From contig CAUVYP010001198.1 in the NCBI GenBank assembly GCA_963556195.1, forward strand, positions 496,001-560,000: DNA of 64,000 bases, written 5' to 3'. Each line of letters starts with the position of its first letter. Position 1 is the first letter of the stretch. The notes under the pieces are model-generated. The model saw only the letters and a list, made by a program, of their open reading frames with translations, made no database searches and had not been told where the DNA came from. The DNA is from Sepiola atlantica (lineage: Eukaryota; Mollusca; Cephalopoda; Sepiida; Sepiolidae). This document shows, piece after piece, positions 24,990 to 39,135 of this stretch. Position numbers and translations under genes: made by a program.

Positions 24990-27408
24990 TTAGCGCGTTT
25001 TAAAGTTGATATCGCTTTTGTTAATAACTTCCACATTTATTCGAATTGTACCACGAAACTTTGCAGACAGTCGCGGAAAGGCCTCTTCAACGGAAGTACA
25101 AAGGTTCAGAAGTGCAGCTCTTGTACTGCCGGAGATATGTCGATACAAACTGAATACGCAAATCATCAACAAAATTTAGCGCGTTTTAAAGTTGATATCG
25201 CTTTTGTTAATAACTTCCACATTTATTCGAATTGTGCAACGAAACTTTGCAGACAGTCGCGGAGAACTGTTTTCAACTGAAGTACCAAGTTTCAGAAGTG
25301 CAGCTCTTGTACTGCCGGAGATATGTCGATACAAACTGAATACGCAAAACATGAACAAAATTTAGCGCGTTTTAAAGTTGATATCGCTTTTGTTAATAAC
25401 TTCCACATTTATTCGAATTGTGCCACGAAACTTTGCAGACAGTCGCGATGACATGTTTTCTACTGAAGTACCAAGTTTCAGAAGTGCAGCTCTTGTACTG
25501 CCGGAGATATGTCGATAAAAACTGAATACGCAAAACATGAACAAAATTTAGCTCGTTTTAAAGTTAATATCGCTTTTGTTTATAACTTCCACATTTATTC
25601 GAATTGTGCCACGAAACTTTGCAGACAGTCGCGGAGACATATTGTCTTCTGAAGTACCAAGTTTCAGAAGTGCAGCTCTTGTACTGCCGGAGATATGTCG
25701 ATACAAACTGAATACGCAAAACATCAACAAAATTTAGCGCGTTTTAAAGTTGATATCGCTTTTGTTAATAACTTCCACATTTATTCGAATTGTGCCACGA
25801 AACTCTGCAGACAGTCGCGGAGAACTGTTTTGTACTGAAGTACCAAGTTTCAGAAGTGCAGCTTTTGTACTGCCGGAGATATGTCGATACAAACTGAATA
25901 CGCAAAACATCAACAAAATTTAGCGCGTTTTAAAGTTGATATCGCTTTTGTTAATAACTTCCACATTTATTCGAATTATACCACGAAACTTTGCAGACAG
26001 TCGCGGATAGGCCTTTTATACTGAAGTACCAAGTTTCAGAAGTGCAGCTCTTGTACTGCCGGAGATATGTCGATAAAAACTGAATACGCAAAACATCAAC
26101 AAAATTTAGCGCGTTTTAAAGTTGATATCGCTTTTGTTAATAACTTCCACATTTATTCGAATTCTGCCACGAAACTTTGCAGACAGTCGCGGAGACATGT
26201 TTTCAACTGAAGTACCAAGTTTCAGAAGTGAAGCTCTTGTACTTCCGGAGATATGTCGATACAAACTGAATACGCAAAACATCAACAAAATTTAGCGCGT
26301 TTTAAAGTTGATATCGCTTTTGTTAATAACTTCCACATTTATTCGAATTGTACCACGAAACTTTGCAGACAGTCGCGAATAGGCCTTTTCCACTGAAGTA
26401 CCAAGTTTCAGAAGTGCAGCTCTTGTACTGCCGGAGATATGTCGATACAAACTGAATACGCAAAACATCAACAAAATTTAGCGCGTTTTAAAGTTGATAT
26501 CGCTTTTGTTAATAACTTCCACATTTATTCGAATTGTGCCACGAAACTCTGCAGACAGTCGCGGAGAACTGTTTTGTACTGAAGTACCAAGTTTCAGAAG
26601 TGCAGCTTTTGTACTGCCGGAGATATGTCGATACAAACTGAATACGCAAAACATCAACAAAATTTAGCGCGTTTTAAAGTTGATATCGCTTTTGTTAATA
26701 ACTTCCACATTTATTCGAATTATACCACGAAACTTTGCAGACAGTCGCGGATAGGCCTTTTATACTGAAGTACCAAGTTTCAGAAGTGCAGCTCTTGTAC
26801 TGCCGGAGATATGTCGATAAAAACTGAATACGCAAAACATCAACAAAATTTAGCGCGTTTTAAAGTTGATATCGCTTTTGTTAATAACTTCCACATTTAT
26901 TCGAATTCTGCCACGAAACTTTGCAGACAGTCGCGGAGACATGTTTTCAACTGAAGTACCAAGTTTCAGAAGTGAAGCTCTTGTACTTCCGGAGATATGT
27001 CGATACAAACTGAATACGCAAAACATCAACAAAATTTAGCGCGTTTTAAAGTTGATATCGCTTTTGTTAATAACTTCCACATTTATTCGAATTGTACCAC
27101 GAAACTTTGCAGACAGTCGCGAATAGGCCTTTTCCACTGAAGTACCAAGTTTCAGAAGTGCAGCTCTTGTACTGCCGGAGATATGTCGATACAAACTGAA
27201 TACGCAAAACATCAACAAAATTTAGCGCGTTTTAAAGTTGATATCGCTTTTGTTAATAACTTCCACATTTATTCGAATTGTGCCACGAAACTTTGCAGAC
27301 AGTCACGGAGACATGTTTTCTACTGAAGTACCAAGTTTCTAGAAGTGCAGCTCTTGTACTGCCAGAGATATGTCGATACAAACTGAATACGCAAAACATG
27401 AACACAAT
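24990..27408. repeat. 9-mer half-unit 4d, expanded to 13 monomers
   Basis: Counterpart of the 9-mer at 21454 (offset 3,536 bp) with four extra monomers. Its 2,419 bp equals 1,675 plus 744, so the expansion is explained exactly by one internal four-monomer tandem duplication. Confidence 0.88.
25734..27221. repeat. 744-bp four-monomer tandem duplication
   Basis: 25734-26477 and 26478-27221 carry the same four units ('aactctgcag', 'gaattatacc' with 'cgataaaaactg', EcoRI type with 'gtgaagctc', 'gcgaataggcc'). I see no difference between the two copies by eye, which marks this as one of the youngest rearrangements in the window. Confidence 0.88.
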
Positions 27409-28710
27409 TTAGCGCGTTTTAAAGTTGATATCGCTTTTGTTAATAACTTCCACATTTATTCGAATTGTACCACGAAACTTTGCAGACAGTCGCGGAAAGG
27501 CCTCTTTCACGGAAGTACAAAGGTTCAGAAGTGCAGCTCTTGTACTGCTGGAGATATGTCGATACAAACTGAATACGACAATCATCAACAAAATTAAGCG
27601 CGTTTTAAAGTTGATATCGCTTTTGTTAATAACTTCCACATTTATTCGAATTGTGCCACGAAACTTTGCAGACAGTCGCGGAGCACTGTTTTCTACTGAA
27701 GTACCAAGTTTCAGAAGTGCAGCTCTTGTACTGCCGGAGATATGTCGATACAAACTGAATACGCAAAACATCAACAAAATTTAGCGCGTTTTAAAGTTGA
27801 TATCGCTTTTGTTAATAACTTCAACATTTATTCGAATTGTGCAACGAAACTTTGCAGACAGTCGCGGAGACATGTTTTCTACTGAAGTACCAAGTTCCAG
27901 AAGTGCAGCTTTTGTACTGCCGGAGATATGTCGATACAAACTGAATACGCAAAACATCAACAAAATTTAGCGCGTTTTAAAGTTGATATCGCTTTTGTTA
28001 ATAACTTCCACATTTATTCGAATTGTGCCACGAAACTTTGCAGACAGTCGCGATGACATGTTTTCTACTGAAGTACCAAGTTTCAGAAGTGCAGCTCTTG
28101 TACTGCCGGAGATATGTAGATAAAAACTGAATACGCAAAACATGAACAAAATTTAGCTCGTTTTAAAGTTAATATCGCTTTTGTTAATAACTTCCACATT
28201 TATTCGAATTGTGCCACGAAACTTTGCAGACAGTCGCGGAGACATATTGTCTTCTGAAGTACCAAGTTTCAGAAGTGCAGCTCTTGTACTGCCGGAGATA
28301 TGTCGATACAAACTGAATACGCAAAATATCAACAAAATTTAGCGCGTTTTAAAGTTGATATCGCTTTTGTTAATAACTTCCACATTTATTCGAATTGTGC
28401 CACGAAACTCTGCAGACAGTCGCGGAGAACTGTTTTGTACTGAAGTACCAAGTTTCAGAAGTGCAGCTCTTGTACTGCCGGAGATATGTCGATACAAACT
28501 GAATACGCAAAACATCAACAAAATTTAGCTCGTTTTAAAGTTGATATCGCTTTTGTTAATAACTTCCACATTTATTCGAATTATACCACGAAACTTTGCA
28601 GACAGTCGCGGATAGGCCTTTTATACTGAAGTACCAAGTTTCAGAAGTGCAGCTCTTGTACTGCCGGAGATATGTCGATACAAACTGAATACGCAAAACA
28701 TCAACAAAAT
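27409..28710. repeat. 10-mer half-unit 4e, truncated by domain change
   Basis: Follows the 10-mer order for seven monomers (27409, 27595, 27781, 27967, 28153, 28339, 28525). The expected EcoRI-type unit is then missing and the seam segment starts. Confidence 0.75.
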
Positions 28711-29640
28711 TAAGCGCGTTTTAAAGTTGATATCGCTTTTGTTAATAACTTCCACATTTATTCGAATTGTGCCACGAAACTTTGCAGACAGTCGCGGAGA
28801 CATGTTTTCTACTGAAGTATTAAGTCTCAGAAGTGTAGCTATTGTACTGCCGGAGATATGTCGATACAAACTGAATACGCAAAACATCAACAAAATTTAG
28901 CGCGTTTTAAAGTTGATATCGCTTTTGTTAATAACTTCCACATTTATTCGAATTGTACCACGAAACTTTGCAGACAGTCGCGGATAGGCCTTTTCTACTG
29001 AAGTACTAAGTTTCAGAAGTGCAGCTCTTGAACTGCCGGAGATATGTCGATACAAACTGAATACGCAAAACATCAACAAAATTTACCTCGTTTTAAAGTT
29101 GATATCGCTTTTGTTAATAACTTCCATATTTATTCGAGTTGTGCCACGAAACTTTGCAGACAGTCGCGGAGACATGTTTTCTACTGAAGTACTAAGTTCA
29201 CCAAGTGCAGCTCTTGTACTGCCGGAGATATGTCGATACAAACTGAATACGCAAAACATGAACAAAATTTAGCGCGTTTTAAAGTTGATATCGCTTTTGT
29301 TAATAACTTCCACATTTATTCGAATTGTGCCACGAAACTTTGCAGACAGTCGCGGAGACAGATTTACTACTGAAGTACCAAGTTTCAGAAGTGCAGCTCT
29401 TGTACTGCCGGAGATATGTCGATACAAACTGAATACGCAAAACATCAACAAAATTTAGCGCGTTTTAAAGTTGATATCGCTTTTGTTAATAACTTCCACA
29501 TTTATTCGAATTGTGCCACGAAACTTTGCAGACAGTCGCGGAGACAGATTTCCTACTGAAGTACCAAGTTTCAGAAGTGCAGCGCTTGTACTGCCGGAGA
29601 TATGTCGATACAAACTGAATACGCAAAACATCAACAAAAT
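28711..29640. repeat. Five-monomer seam segment, copy 1
   Basis: Units at 28711 ('gtattaagtctcag', 'gtgtagctattg'), 28897, 29083 ('ttccatatttattcgag', 'ttcaccaagtgc'), 29269 ('acagatttac') and 29455 ('gcagcgcttg'). The same five-unit order reappears at 43415-44344. With the preceding two units (28339, 28525) the match covers seven monomers and lies 14,704 bp away. Confidence 0.8.
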
Positions 29641-32600
29641 TTAGCGCGTTTTAAAGTTGATATCGCTTTTGTTAATAACTTCAATATTTATTCGAATTGT
29701 GCCACGAAACTTTGCAGACAGTCGCGGAGACAGATATTCTACTGAAGTACCAAGTTTCAGAAGTGCAGCTCTTGTACTGCCGGAGATATGTCGATACAAA
29801 CTGAATACGCAAAACATCAACAAAATTTAGCGCGTTTTAAAGTTGATATCGCTTTTGTTAATAACTTCCACATTTATTCGAATTCTGCCACGAAACTTTG
29901 CAGACAGTCGCGGAGACATGTTTTCAACTGAAGTACCAAGTTTCAGAAGTGCAGCTCTTGTACTGCCGGAGATATGTCGATACAAACTGAATACGCAAAA
30001 CATCAACAAAATTTAGCGCGTTTTAAAGTTGATATCGCTTTTGTTAATAACTTCCACATTTATCTGAATTGTGCTACGAAACTTTGCAGACAGTCGCGGA
30101 GAACTGTTTTCTACTGAAGTACCAAGTTTCAGAAGTGCAGCTTTTGTACTGCCGGAGATATGTCGATACAAACTGAATACGCAAAACATCAACAAAATTT
30201 AGCGCGTTTTAAAGTTGATATCGCTTTTGTTAATAACTTCCACATTTATTCGCATTGTGCCACAAAACTTTGCAGACAGTCGCGGAGACATGTTTTCTAC
30301 TGAAGTACCAAGTTTCTAGAAGTGCAGCTCTTGTACTGCCAGAGATATATCGATACAAACTGAATACGCAAAACATGAACACAATTTAGCGCGTTTTAAA
30401 GTTGATATCGCTTTTGTTAATAACTTCCACATTTATTCGAATTGTACCACGAAACTTTGCAGACAGTCGCGGAAAGGCCTCTTCAACCGAAGTACCAAGG
30501 TTCAGAAGTGCAGCTCTTGTACTGCCGGAGATATGTCGATACAAACTGAATACGCAAAACATCAACAAAATTTAGCGCGTTTTAAAGTTGATATCGCTTT
30601 TGTTTATACCTTCCACATTTATTCGAATTGTGCCACGAAACTTTTACAGACAGTCGCGGAGACTGATTTTCTACTGAAGTACCAAGTTTCAGAAGTGCAG
30701 CTCTTGTACTGCCGGAGATATGTCGATACAAACTGAATACGCAAAACATCAACAAAATTTAGCGCGTTTTAAAGTTGATATCGCTTTTGTTAATAACTTC
30801 CACATTTATTCGAATTGTGCCACGAAACTTTGCAGACAGTCGCGGAGAACTGTTTTCTACTGAAGTACCAAGTTTCAGAAGTGCAGCTTTTGTACTGCCG
30901 GAGATATGTCGATACAAACTGAATACGCAAAACATCAACAAAATTTAGCGCGTTTTAAAGTTGATATCGCTTTTGTTGATAACTTCCACATTTATTCGAA
31001 TTGTACCACGAAACTTTGCAGACAGTCGCGGATAGGCCTTTTCTACTGAAGTACCAAGTTTCAGAAGTGCAGCTCTTGTACTGCCGGAGATATGTCGATA
31101 CAAACTGAATACGCAAAACATCAACAAAATTTAGCGCGTTTTAAAGTTGATATCGCTTTTGTTAATAACTTCAACATTTATTCGAATTGTGCAACGAAAC
31201 TTTGCAGACAGTCGCGGAGACATGTTTTCTACTGAAGTACGAAGTTCCAGAAGTGCAGCTTTTGTACTGCCGGAGATATGTCGATACAAACTGAATACGC
31301 AAAACATGAACAAAATTTAGCGCGTTTTAAAGTTGATATCGCTTTTGTTAATAACTTCCACATTTATTCGAATTGTGCCACGAAACATTGCAGACAGTCG
31401 CGGATAGTCCTTTTCTACTGAAGTACTAAGTTTCAGAAGTGCAGCTCTTGTAATGCCGGAGATATGTCGATACAAACTGAATACGCAAAACATCAACAAA
31501 ATTTACCTCGTTTTAAAGTTGATATCGCTTTTGTTAATAACTTCCATATTTATTTTAGTTGTGCCACGAAACTTTGCAGACAGTCGCGGAGACATGTTTT
31601 CTACTGAAGTACCAAGTTCACCAAGTGCAGCTCTTGTACTGCCGGAGATATGTCGATACAAACTGAATACGCAGAACATCAACAAAATTTAGCGCGTTTT
31701 AAAGTTGATATCGCTTTTGTTAATAACTTCCACATTTATTCGAATTCTGCCACGAAACTTTGCAGACAGTCGCGGAGACAGATATTCTACTGAAGTACCA
31801 AGTTTCAGAAGTGCAGCTCTTGTACTGCCGGAGATATGTCGATACAAACTGAATACGCAAAACATCAACAAAATTTAGCGCGTTTTAAAGTTGATATCGC
31901 TTTTGTTAATAACTTCCACATTTATTCAAATTGTGCCACAAAACTTTGCAGACAGTCGCGGAGACATGTTTTCTACTGAAGTACCAAGTTTCTAGAAGTG
32001 CAGCTCTTGTACTGCCAGAGATATGTCGATACAAACTGAATACGCAAAACATGAACACAATTTAGCGGGTTTTTAAAGTTGATATCGCTTTTGTTAATAA
32101 CTTCCACATTTATTCGAATTGTACCACGAAACTTTGCACACAGTCGCGGAAAGGCCTCTTCAACGGAAGTACCAAGGTTCAGAAGTGCAGCTCTTGTACT
32201 GCCGGAGATATGTCGATACAAACTGAATACGCAAAACATCAACAAAATTTAGCGCGTTTTAAAGTTGATATCGCTTTTGTTTATACCTTCCACATTTATT
32301 CGAATTGTGCCCCGAACCTTTGCAGACAGTCGCGGAGACATGTTTTCTACTGAAGTACCAAGTTTCAGAAGTGCAGCTCTTGTACTGCCGGAGATATGTC
32401 GATACAAACTGAATACGCAAAACATCAACAAAATTTAGCGCGTTTTAAAGTTGATATCGCTTTTGTTTATAACTTATACATTTATTCGAATTGTGCCACG
32501 AAACTTTGCAGACAGTCGCGGAGAACTGTTTTCCACTGAAGTACCAAGTTTCAGAAGTGTAGCTTTTGTACTGCCGGAGATATGTCGATACAAACTGAAT

Positions 32601-35411
32601 ACGCAAAACATCAACAAAATTTATCGCGTTTTAAAGTTGATATCGCTTTTGTTAATAACTTCCACATTTATTCGAATTGTACCACGAAACTTTGCAGACA
32701 GTCGCGGATAGGCCTTTTCTACTGAAGTACCAAGTTTCAGAAGTGCAGCTCTTGTACTGCCGGAGATATGTCGATACAAACTGAATACGCAAAACATCAA
32801 CAAAATTTAGCGCGTTTTAAAGTTGATATCGCTTTTGTTAATAACTTCACCATTTATTCGAATTGTGCAACGAAACTTTGCAGACAGTCGCGGAGACATG
32901 TCTTCTACTGAAGTACCAAGTTCCAGAAGTGCAGCTTTTGTACTGCCGGAGATATGTCGATACAAACTGAATACGCAAAACATGAACAAAATTTAGCGCG
33001 TTTTAAAGTTGATATCGCTTTTGTTAATAACTTCCACATTTATTCGAATTGTGCCACGAAACTTTGCAGACAGTCGCGGATAGGCCTTTTCTACTGAAGT
33101 ACCAAGTTTCAGAAGTGCAGCTCTTGTACTGCTGGATGTATGTCGATACAAACTGAATACGCAAAACATCAACAAAATTTACCTCGTTTTAAAGTTGATA
33201 TCGCTTTTGTTAATAACTTCCATATTTATTCGAGTTGTGCCACGAAACTTTGCAGACAGTCGCAGAGACATGTTTTCTACTGAAGTACCAAGTTCACCAA
33301 GTGCAGCTCTTGTACTGCCGGAGATATGTCGATACAAACTGAATACGCAAAACATCAACAAAATTTAGCGCGTTTTAAAGTTGATATCGCTTTTGTTAAT
33401 AACTTCCACATTTATTCGAATTGTGCCACGAAACTTTGCAGACAGTCGCGGAGACAGATTACCTACTGAAGTACCAAGTTTCAGAAGTGCAGCTCTTGTA
33501 CTGCCGGAGATATGTCGATACAAACTGAATACGCAAAACATCAACAAAATTTAGCGCGTTTTAAAGTTGATATCGCTTTTGTTAATAACTTCCACATTTA
33601 TTCGAATTGTGCCACGAAACTTTGCAGACAGTCGCGGAGACAGATATTCAACTGAAGTACCAAGTTTCAGAAGTGCAGCTCTTGTACTGCCGGAGATATG
33701 TCGATACAAACTGAATACGCAAAACATCAACAAAATTTAGCGCGTTTTAAAGTTGATACCGCTTTTGTTAATAACTTCCACATTTATTCGAATTGTGCCA
33801 CGAAACTTTGCAGACAGTCGCGGAGACATGTTTTCTACTGAAGTACCAAGTTTCTAGAAGTGCAGCTCTTGTACTGCCAGAGATATGTCGATACCAACTG
33901 AATACGCAAAACATCAACACAATTTAGCGCGTTTTAAAGTTGATATCGCTTTTGTTAATAACTTCCACATTTATTCGAATTGTACCACGAAACTTTGCAC
34001 ACAGTCGCAGAAAGGCCTCTTCAACGGAAGTACCAAGGTTCAGAAGTGCAGCCCTTGTACTGCCGGAGATATGTCGATACAAACTGAATACGCAAAACAT
34101 CAACAAAATTTAGCGCGTTTTAAAGTTGATATCGCTTTTGTTTATACCTTCCACATTTATTCGAATTGTGCCACGAACCTTTGCAGACAGTCGCGGAGAC
34201 TGATTTTCTACTGAAGTACCAAGTTTCAGAAGTGCAGCTCTTGTACTGCCGGAGATATATCGATACAAACTGAATACGCAAAACATCAACAAAATTTAGC
34301 GCGTTTTAAAGTTGATATCGCTTTTGTTAATAACTTCCACATTTATTCGAATTGTGCCACGAAACTTTGCAGACAGTCGCGGAGAACTGTTTTCTACTGA
34401 AGTACCAAGTTTCAGAACTGCAGCTTTTGTACTGCCGGAGATATGTCGATACAAACTGAATACGCAAAACATCAACAAAATTTAGCGCGTTTTAAAGTTG
34501 ATATCGCTTTTGTTAATAACTTCCACATTTATTCGAATTGTACCACGAAACTTTGCAGACAGTCGCGGATAGGCCTTTTCTACTGAAGTACCAAGTTTCA
34601 GAAGTGCAACTCTGGTACTGCCGGAGATATGTCGATACAAACTGAATACGCAAAACATCAACAAAATTTAGCGCGTTTTAAAGTTGATATCGCTTTTGTT
34701 AATAACTTCAACATTTATTCGAATTGTGCAACGAAACTTTGCAGACAGTCGCGGAGAACTGTTTTCTACTGAAGTACCAAGTTCCAGAAGTGCAGCTTTT
34801 GTACTGCCGGAGATATGTCGATACAAACTGAATACGCAAAACATGAACAAAATTTAGCGCGTTTTAAAGTTGATATCGCTTTTGTTAATAACTTCCACAT
34901 TTATTCGAATTGTGCCACGAAACTTTGCAGACAGTCGCGGAGACATGTTTTCTACTGAAGTACCAAGTTTCAGAAGTGCAGCTCTTGTACTGCCGGAGAT
35001 ATGTCGATACAAACTGAATACGCAAAACATGAACAAAATTTAGCTCGTTTTAAAGTTGATATCGCTTTTGTTAATAACTTCCACATTTATTCGAATTGTG
35101 CCACGAAACTTTGCAGACAGTTGCGGAGAACTGTTTTGTACTGAAGTACCAAGTTTCAGAAGTGCAGCTTTTGTACTGCCGGAGATATGTCGATACAAAC
35201 TGAATACGCAAAACATCAACAAAATTTAGCGCGTTTTAAAGTTGATATCGCTTTTTTTAATAACTTCCACATTTATTCGAATTATACCACGAAACTTTGC
35301 GGACAGTCGCGGATAGGCCTTTTCTACTGAAGTACCAAGTTTCAGAAGTGCAGCTCTTGTACTGCCGGAGATATGTCGATACAAACTGAATACGCAAAAC
35401 ATCAACAAAAT
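29641..35411. repeat. Domain 5: 31-monomer HOR, copy 1 (5,771 bp)
   Basis: Thirty-one monomers including five 187-bp units (30199, 30572, 31875, 32062, 33737), giving 31 x 186 + 5. The next copy begins at 35412 with the same 'aatatttattcg' and 'acagatattc' unit. Unusual shared marks are 'cttttacag' (30644 and 36415), 'gcgggtttttaaag' (32066 and 37837), 'tatttattttagttg' (31548 and 37319) and 'gtaatgccgg' (31450 and 37221), all at an offset of 5,771 bp. Confidence 0.88.
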
Positions 35412-38019
35412 TTAGCGCGTTTTAAAGTTGATATCGCTTTTGTTAATAACTTCAATATTTATTCGAATTGTGCCACGAAACTTTGCAGACAGTCGCGGAG
35501 ACAGATATTCTACTGAAGTACCAAGTTTCAGAAGTGCAGCTCTTGTACTGCCGGAGATATGTCGATACAAACTGAATACGCAAAACATCAACAAAATTTA
35601 GCGCGTTTTAAAGTTGATATCGCTTTTGTTAATAACTTCCACATTTATTCGAATTCTGCCACGAAACTTTGCAGACAGTCGCGGAGACATGTTTTCAACT
35701 GAAGTACCAAGTTTCAGAAGTGCAGCTCTTGTACTGCCGGAGATATGTCGATACAAACTGAATACGCAAAACATCAACAAAATTTAGCGCGTTTTAAAGT
35801 TGATATCGCTTTTGTTAATAACTTCCACATTTATTCGAATTGTGCTACGAAACTTTGCAGACAGTCGCGGAGAACTGTTTTCTACTGAAGTACCAAGTTT
35901 CAGAAGTGCAGCTTTTGTACTGCCGGAGATATGTCGATACAAACTGAATACGCAAAACATCAACAAAATTTAGCGCGTTTTAAAGTTGATATCGCTTTTG
36001 TTAATAACTTCCACATTTATTCGAATTGTGCCACAAAACTTTGCAGACAGTCGCGGAGACATGTTTTCTACTGAAGTACCAAGTTTCTAGAAGTGCAGCT
36101 CTTGTACTGCCAGAGATATGTCGATACAAACTGAATACGCAAAACATGAACACAATTTAGCGCGTTTTAAAGTTGATATCGCTTTTGTTAATAACTTCCA
36201 CATTTATTCGAATTGTACCACGAAACTTTGCAGACAGTCGCGGAAAGGCCTCTTCAACGGAAGTACCAAGGTTCAGAAGTGCAGCTCTTGTACTGCCGGA
36301 GATATGTCGATACAAACTGAATACGCAAAACATCAACAAAATTTAGCGCGTTTTAAAGTTGATATCGCTTTTGTTTATACCTTCCACATTTATTCGAATT
36401 GTGCCACGAAACTTTTACAGACAGTCGCGGAGACTGATTTTCTACTGAAGTACCACGTTTCAGAAGTGCAGCTCTTGTACTGCCGGAGATATGTCGATAC
36501 AAACTGAATACGCAAAACATCAACAAAATTTAGCGCGTTTTAAAGTTGATATCGCTTTTGTTAATAACTTCCACATTTATTCGAATTGTGCCACGAAACT
36601 TTGCAGACAGTCGCGGAGAACTGTTTTCTACTGAAGTACCAAGTTTCAGAAGTGCAGCTTTTGTACTGCCGGAGATATGTCGATACAAACTGAATACGCA
36701 AAACATCAACAAAATTTAGCGCGTTTTAAAGTTGATATCGCTTTTGTTGATAACTTCCACATTTATTCGAATTGTACCACGAAACTTTGCAGACAGTCGC
36801 GGATAGGCCTTTTCTACTGAAGTACCAAGTTTCAGAAGTGCAGCTCTTGTACTGCCGGAGATATGTCGATACAAACTGAATACGCAAAACATCAACAAAA
36901 TTTAGCGCGTTTTAAAGTTGATATCGCTTTTGTTAATAACTTCAACATTTATTCGAATTGTGCAACGAAACTTTGCAGACAGTCGCGGAGACATGTTTTC
37001 TACTGAAGTACGAAGTTCCAGAAGTGCAGCTTTTGTACTGCCGGAGATATGTCGATACAAACTGAATACGCAAAACATGAACAAAATTTAGCGCGTTTTA
37101 AAGTTGATATCGCTTTTGTTAATAACTTCCACATTTATTCGAATTGTGCCACGAAACATTGCAGACAGTCGCGGATAGTCCTTTTCTACTGAAGTACTAA
37201 GTTTCAGAAGTGCAGCTCTTGTAATGCCGGAGATATGTCGATACAAACTGAATACGCAAAACATCAACAAAATTTACCTCGTTTTAAAGTTGATATCGCT
37301 TTTGTTAATAACTTCCATATTTATTTTAGTTGTGCCACGAAACTTTGCAGACAGTCGCGGAGACATGTTTTCTACTGAAGTACCAAGTTCACCAAGTGCA
37401 GCTCTTGTACTGCCGGAGATATGTCGATACAAACTGAATACGCAAAACATCAAAAAAATTTAGCGCGTTTTAAAGTTGATATCGCTTTTGTTAATAACTT
37501 CCACATTTATTCGAATTCTGCCACGAAACTTTGCAGACAGTCGCGGAGACAGATATTCTACTGAAGTACCAAGTTTCAGAAGTGCAGCTCTTGTACTGCC
37601 GGAGATATGTCGATACAAACTGAATACGCAAAACATCAACAAAATTTAGCGCGTTTTAAAGTTGATATCGCTTTTGTTAATAACTTCCACATTTATTCAA
37701 ATTGTGCCACAAAACTTTGCAGACAGTCGCGGAGACATGTTTTCTACTGAAGTACCAAGTTTCTAGAAGTGCAGCTCTTGTACTGCCAGAGATATGTTGA
37801 TACAAACTGAATACGCAAAACATGAACACAATTAAGCGGGTTTTTAAAGTTGATATCGCTTTTGTTAATAACTTCCACATTTATTCGAATTGTACCACGA
37901 AACTTTGCACACAGTCGCGGAAAGGCCTCTTCAACGGAAGTACCAAGGTTCAGAAGTGCAGCTCTTGTACTGCCGGAGATATGTCGATACAAACTGAATA
38001 CGCAAAACATCAACAAAAT

Positions 38020-39135
38020 TTAGCGCGTTTTAAAGTTGATATCGCTTTTGTTTATACCTTCCACATTTATTCGAATTGTGCCACGAACCTTTGCAGACAG
38101 TCGCGGAGACATGTTTTCTACTGAAGTACCAAGTTTCAGAAGTGCAGCTCTTGTACTGCCGGAGATATGTCGATACAAACTGAATACGCAAAACATCAAC
38201 AAAATTTAGCGCGTTTTAAAGTTGATATCGCTTTTGTTAATAACTTCCACATTTATTCGAATTGTGCCACGAAACTTTGCAGACAGTCGCGGAGAACTGT
38301 TTTCCACTGAAGTACCAAGTTTCAGAAGTGTAGCTTTTGTACTGCCGGAGATATGTCGATACAAACTGAATACGCAAAACATCAACAAAATTTATCGCGT
38401 TTTAAAGTTGATATCGCTTTTGTTAATAACTTCCACATTTATTCGAATTGTACCACGAAACTTTGCAGACAGTCGCGGATAGGCCTTTTCTACTGAAGTA
38501 CCAAGTTTCAGAAGTGCAGCTCTTGTACTGCCGGAGATATGTCGATACAAACTGAATACGCAAAACATCAACAAAATTTAGCGCGTTTTAAAGTTGATAT
38601 CGCTTTTGTTAATAACTTCACCATTTATTCGAATTGTGCCACGAACCTTTGCAGACAGTCGCGGAGACATGTTTTCTACTGAAGTACCAAGTTTCAGAAG
38701 TGCAGCTCTTGTACTGCCGGAGATATGTCGATACAAACTGAATACGCAAAACATCAACAAAATTTAGCGCGTTTTAAAGTTGATATCGCTTTTGTTAATA
38801 ACTTCCACATTTATTCGAATTGTGCCACGAAACTTTGCAGACAGTCGCGGAGAACTGTTTTCCACTGAAGTACCAAGTTTCAGAAGTGTAGCTTTTGTAC
38901 TGCCGGAGATATGTCGATACAAACTGAATACGCAAAACATCAACAAAATTTATCGCGTTTTAAAGTTGATATCGCTTTTGTTAATAACTTCCACATTTAT
39001 TCGAATTGTACCACGAAACTTTGCAGACAGTCGCGGATAGGCCTTTTCTACTGAAGTACCAAGTTTCAGAAGTGCAGCTCTTGTACTGCCGGAGATATGT
39101 CGATACAAACTGAATACGCAAAACATCAACAAAAT
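38020..39135. repeat. Nested trimer duplication (558 bp) in copy 2
   Basis: 38020-38577 and 38578-39135 each hold a class A unit with 'cacgaacctttg', a 'ggagaactgttttccac' unit with 'gtgtagcttttg', and a class B unit starting 'ttatcgcg' with 'ggataggcc'. The first unit of the second trimer is a chimera. Confidence 0.85.
38578..38763. repeat. Chimeric junction monomer
   Basis: Its start has 'cttcaccattt', as in the 32807 and 39136 units; from base 38640 on ('gtgccacgaacc') it follows the 38020 unit. The switch lies in the shared stretch 38623-38639. This is the expected scar of an unequal exchange that created the trimer duplication. Confidence 0.8.

Larger units (their letters stand above)
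19593..28710. repeat. Domain 4: 19-monomer dimeric HOR
   Basis: Two related half-units alternate: a 10-mer of 1,861 bp and a 9-mer of 1,675 bp. Together they give a 3,536-bp period: 19593 to 23129, and 21454 to 24990. The 9-mer lacks one monomer of the 10-mer. Each half begins with the 'ggaaaggcctcttcaac'-like unit (variants such as 'ctctttcac' in the halves at 23129 and 27409) that follows a TCTAGA-bearing 187-bp unit. The last stretch ends where the order changes at 28711. Confidence 0.88.
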
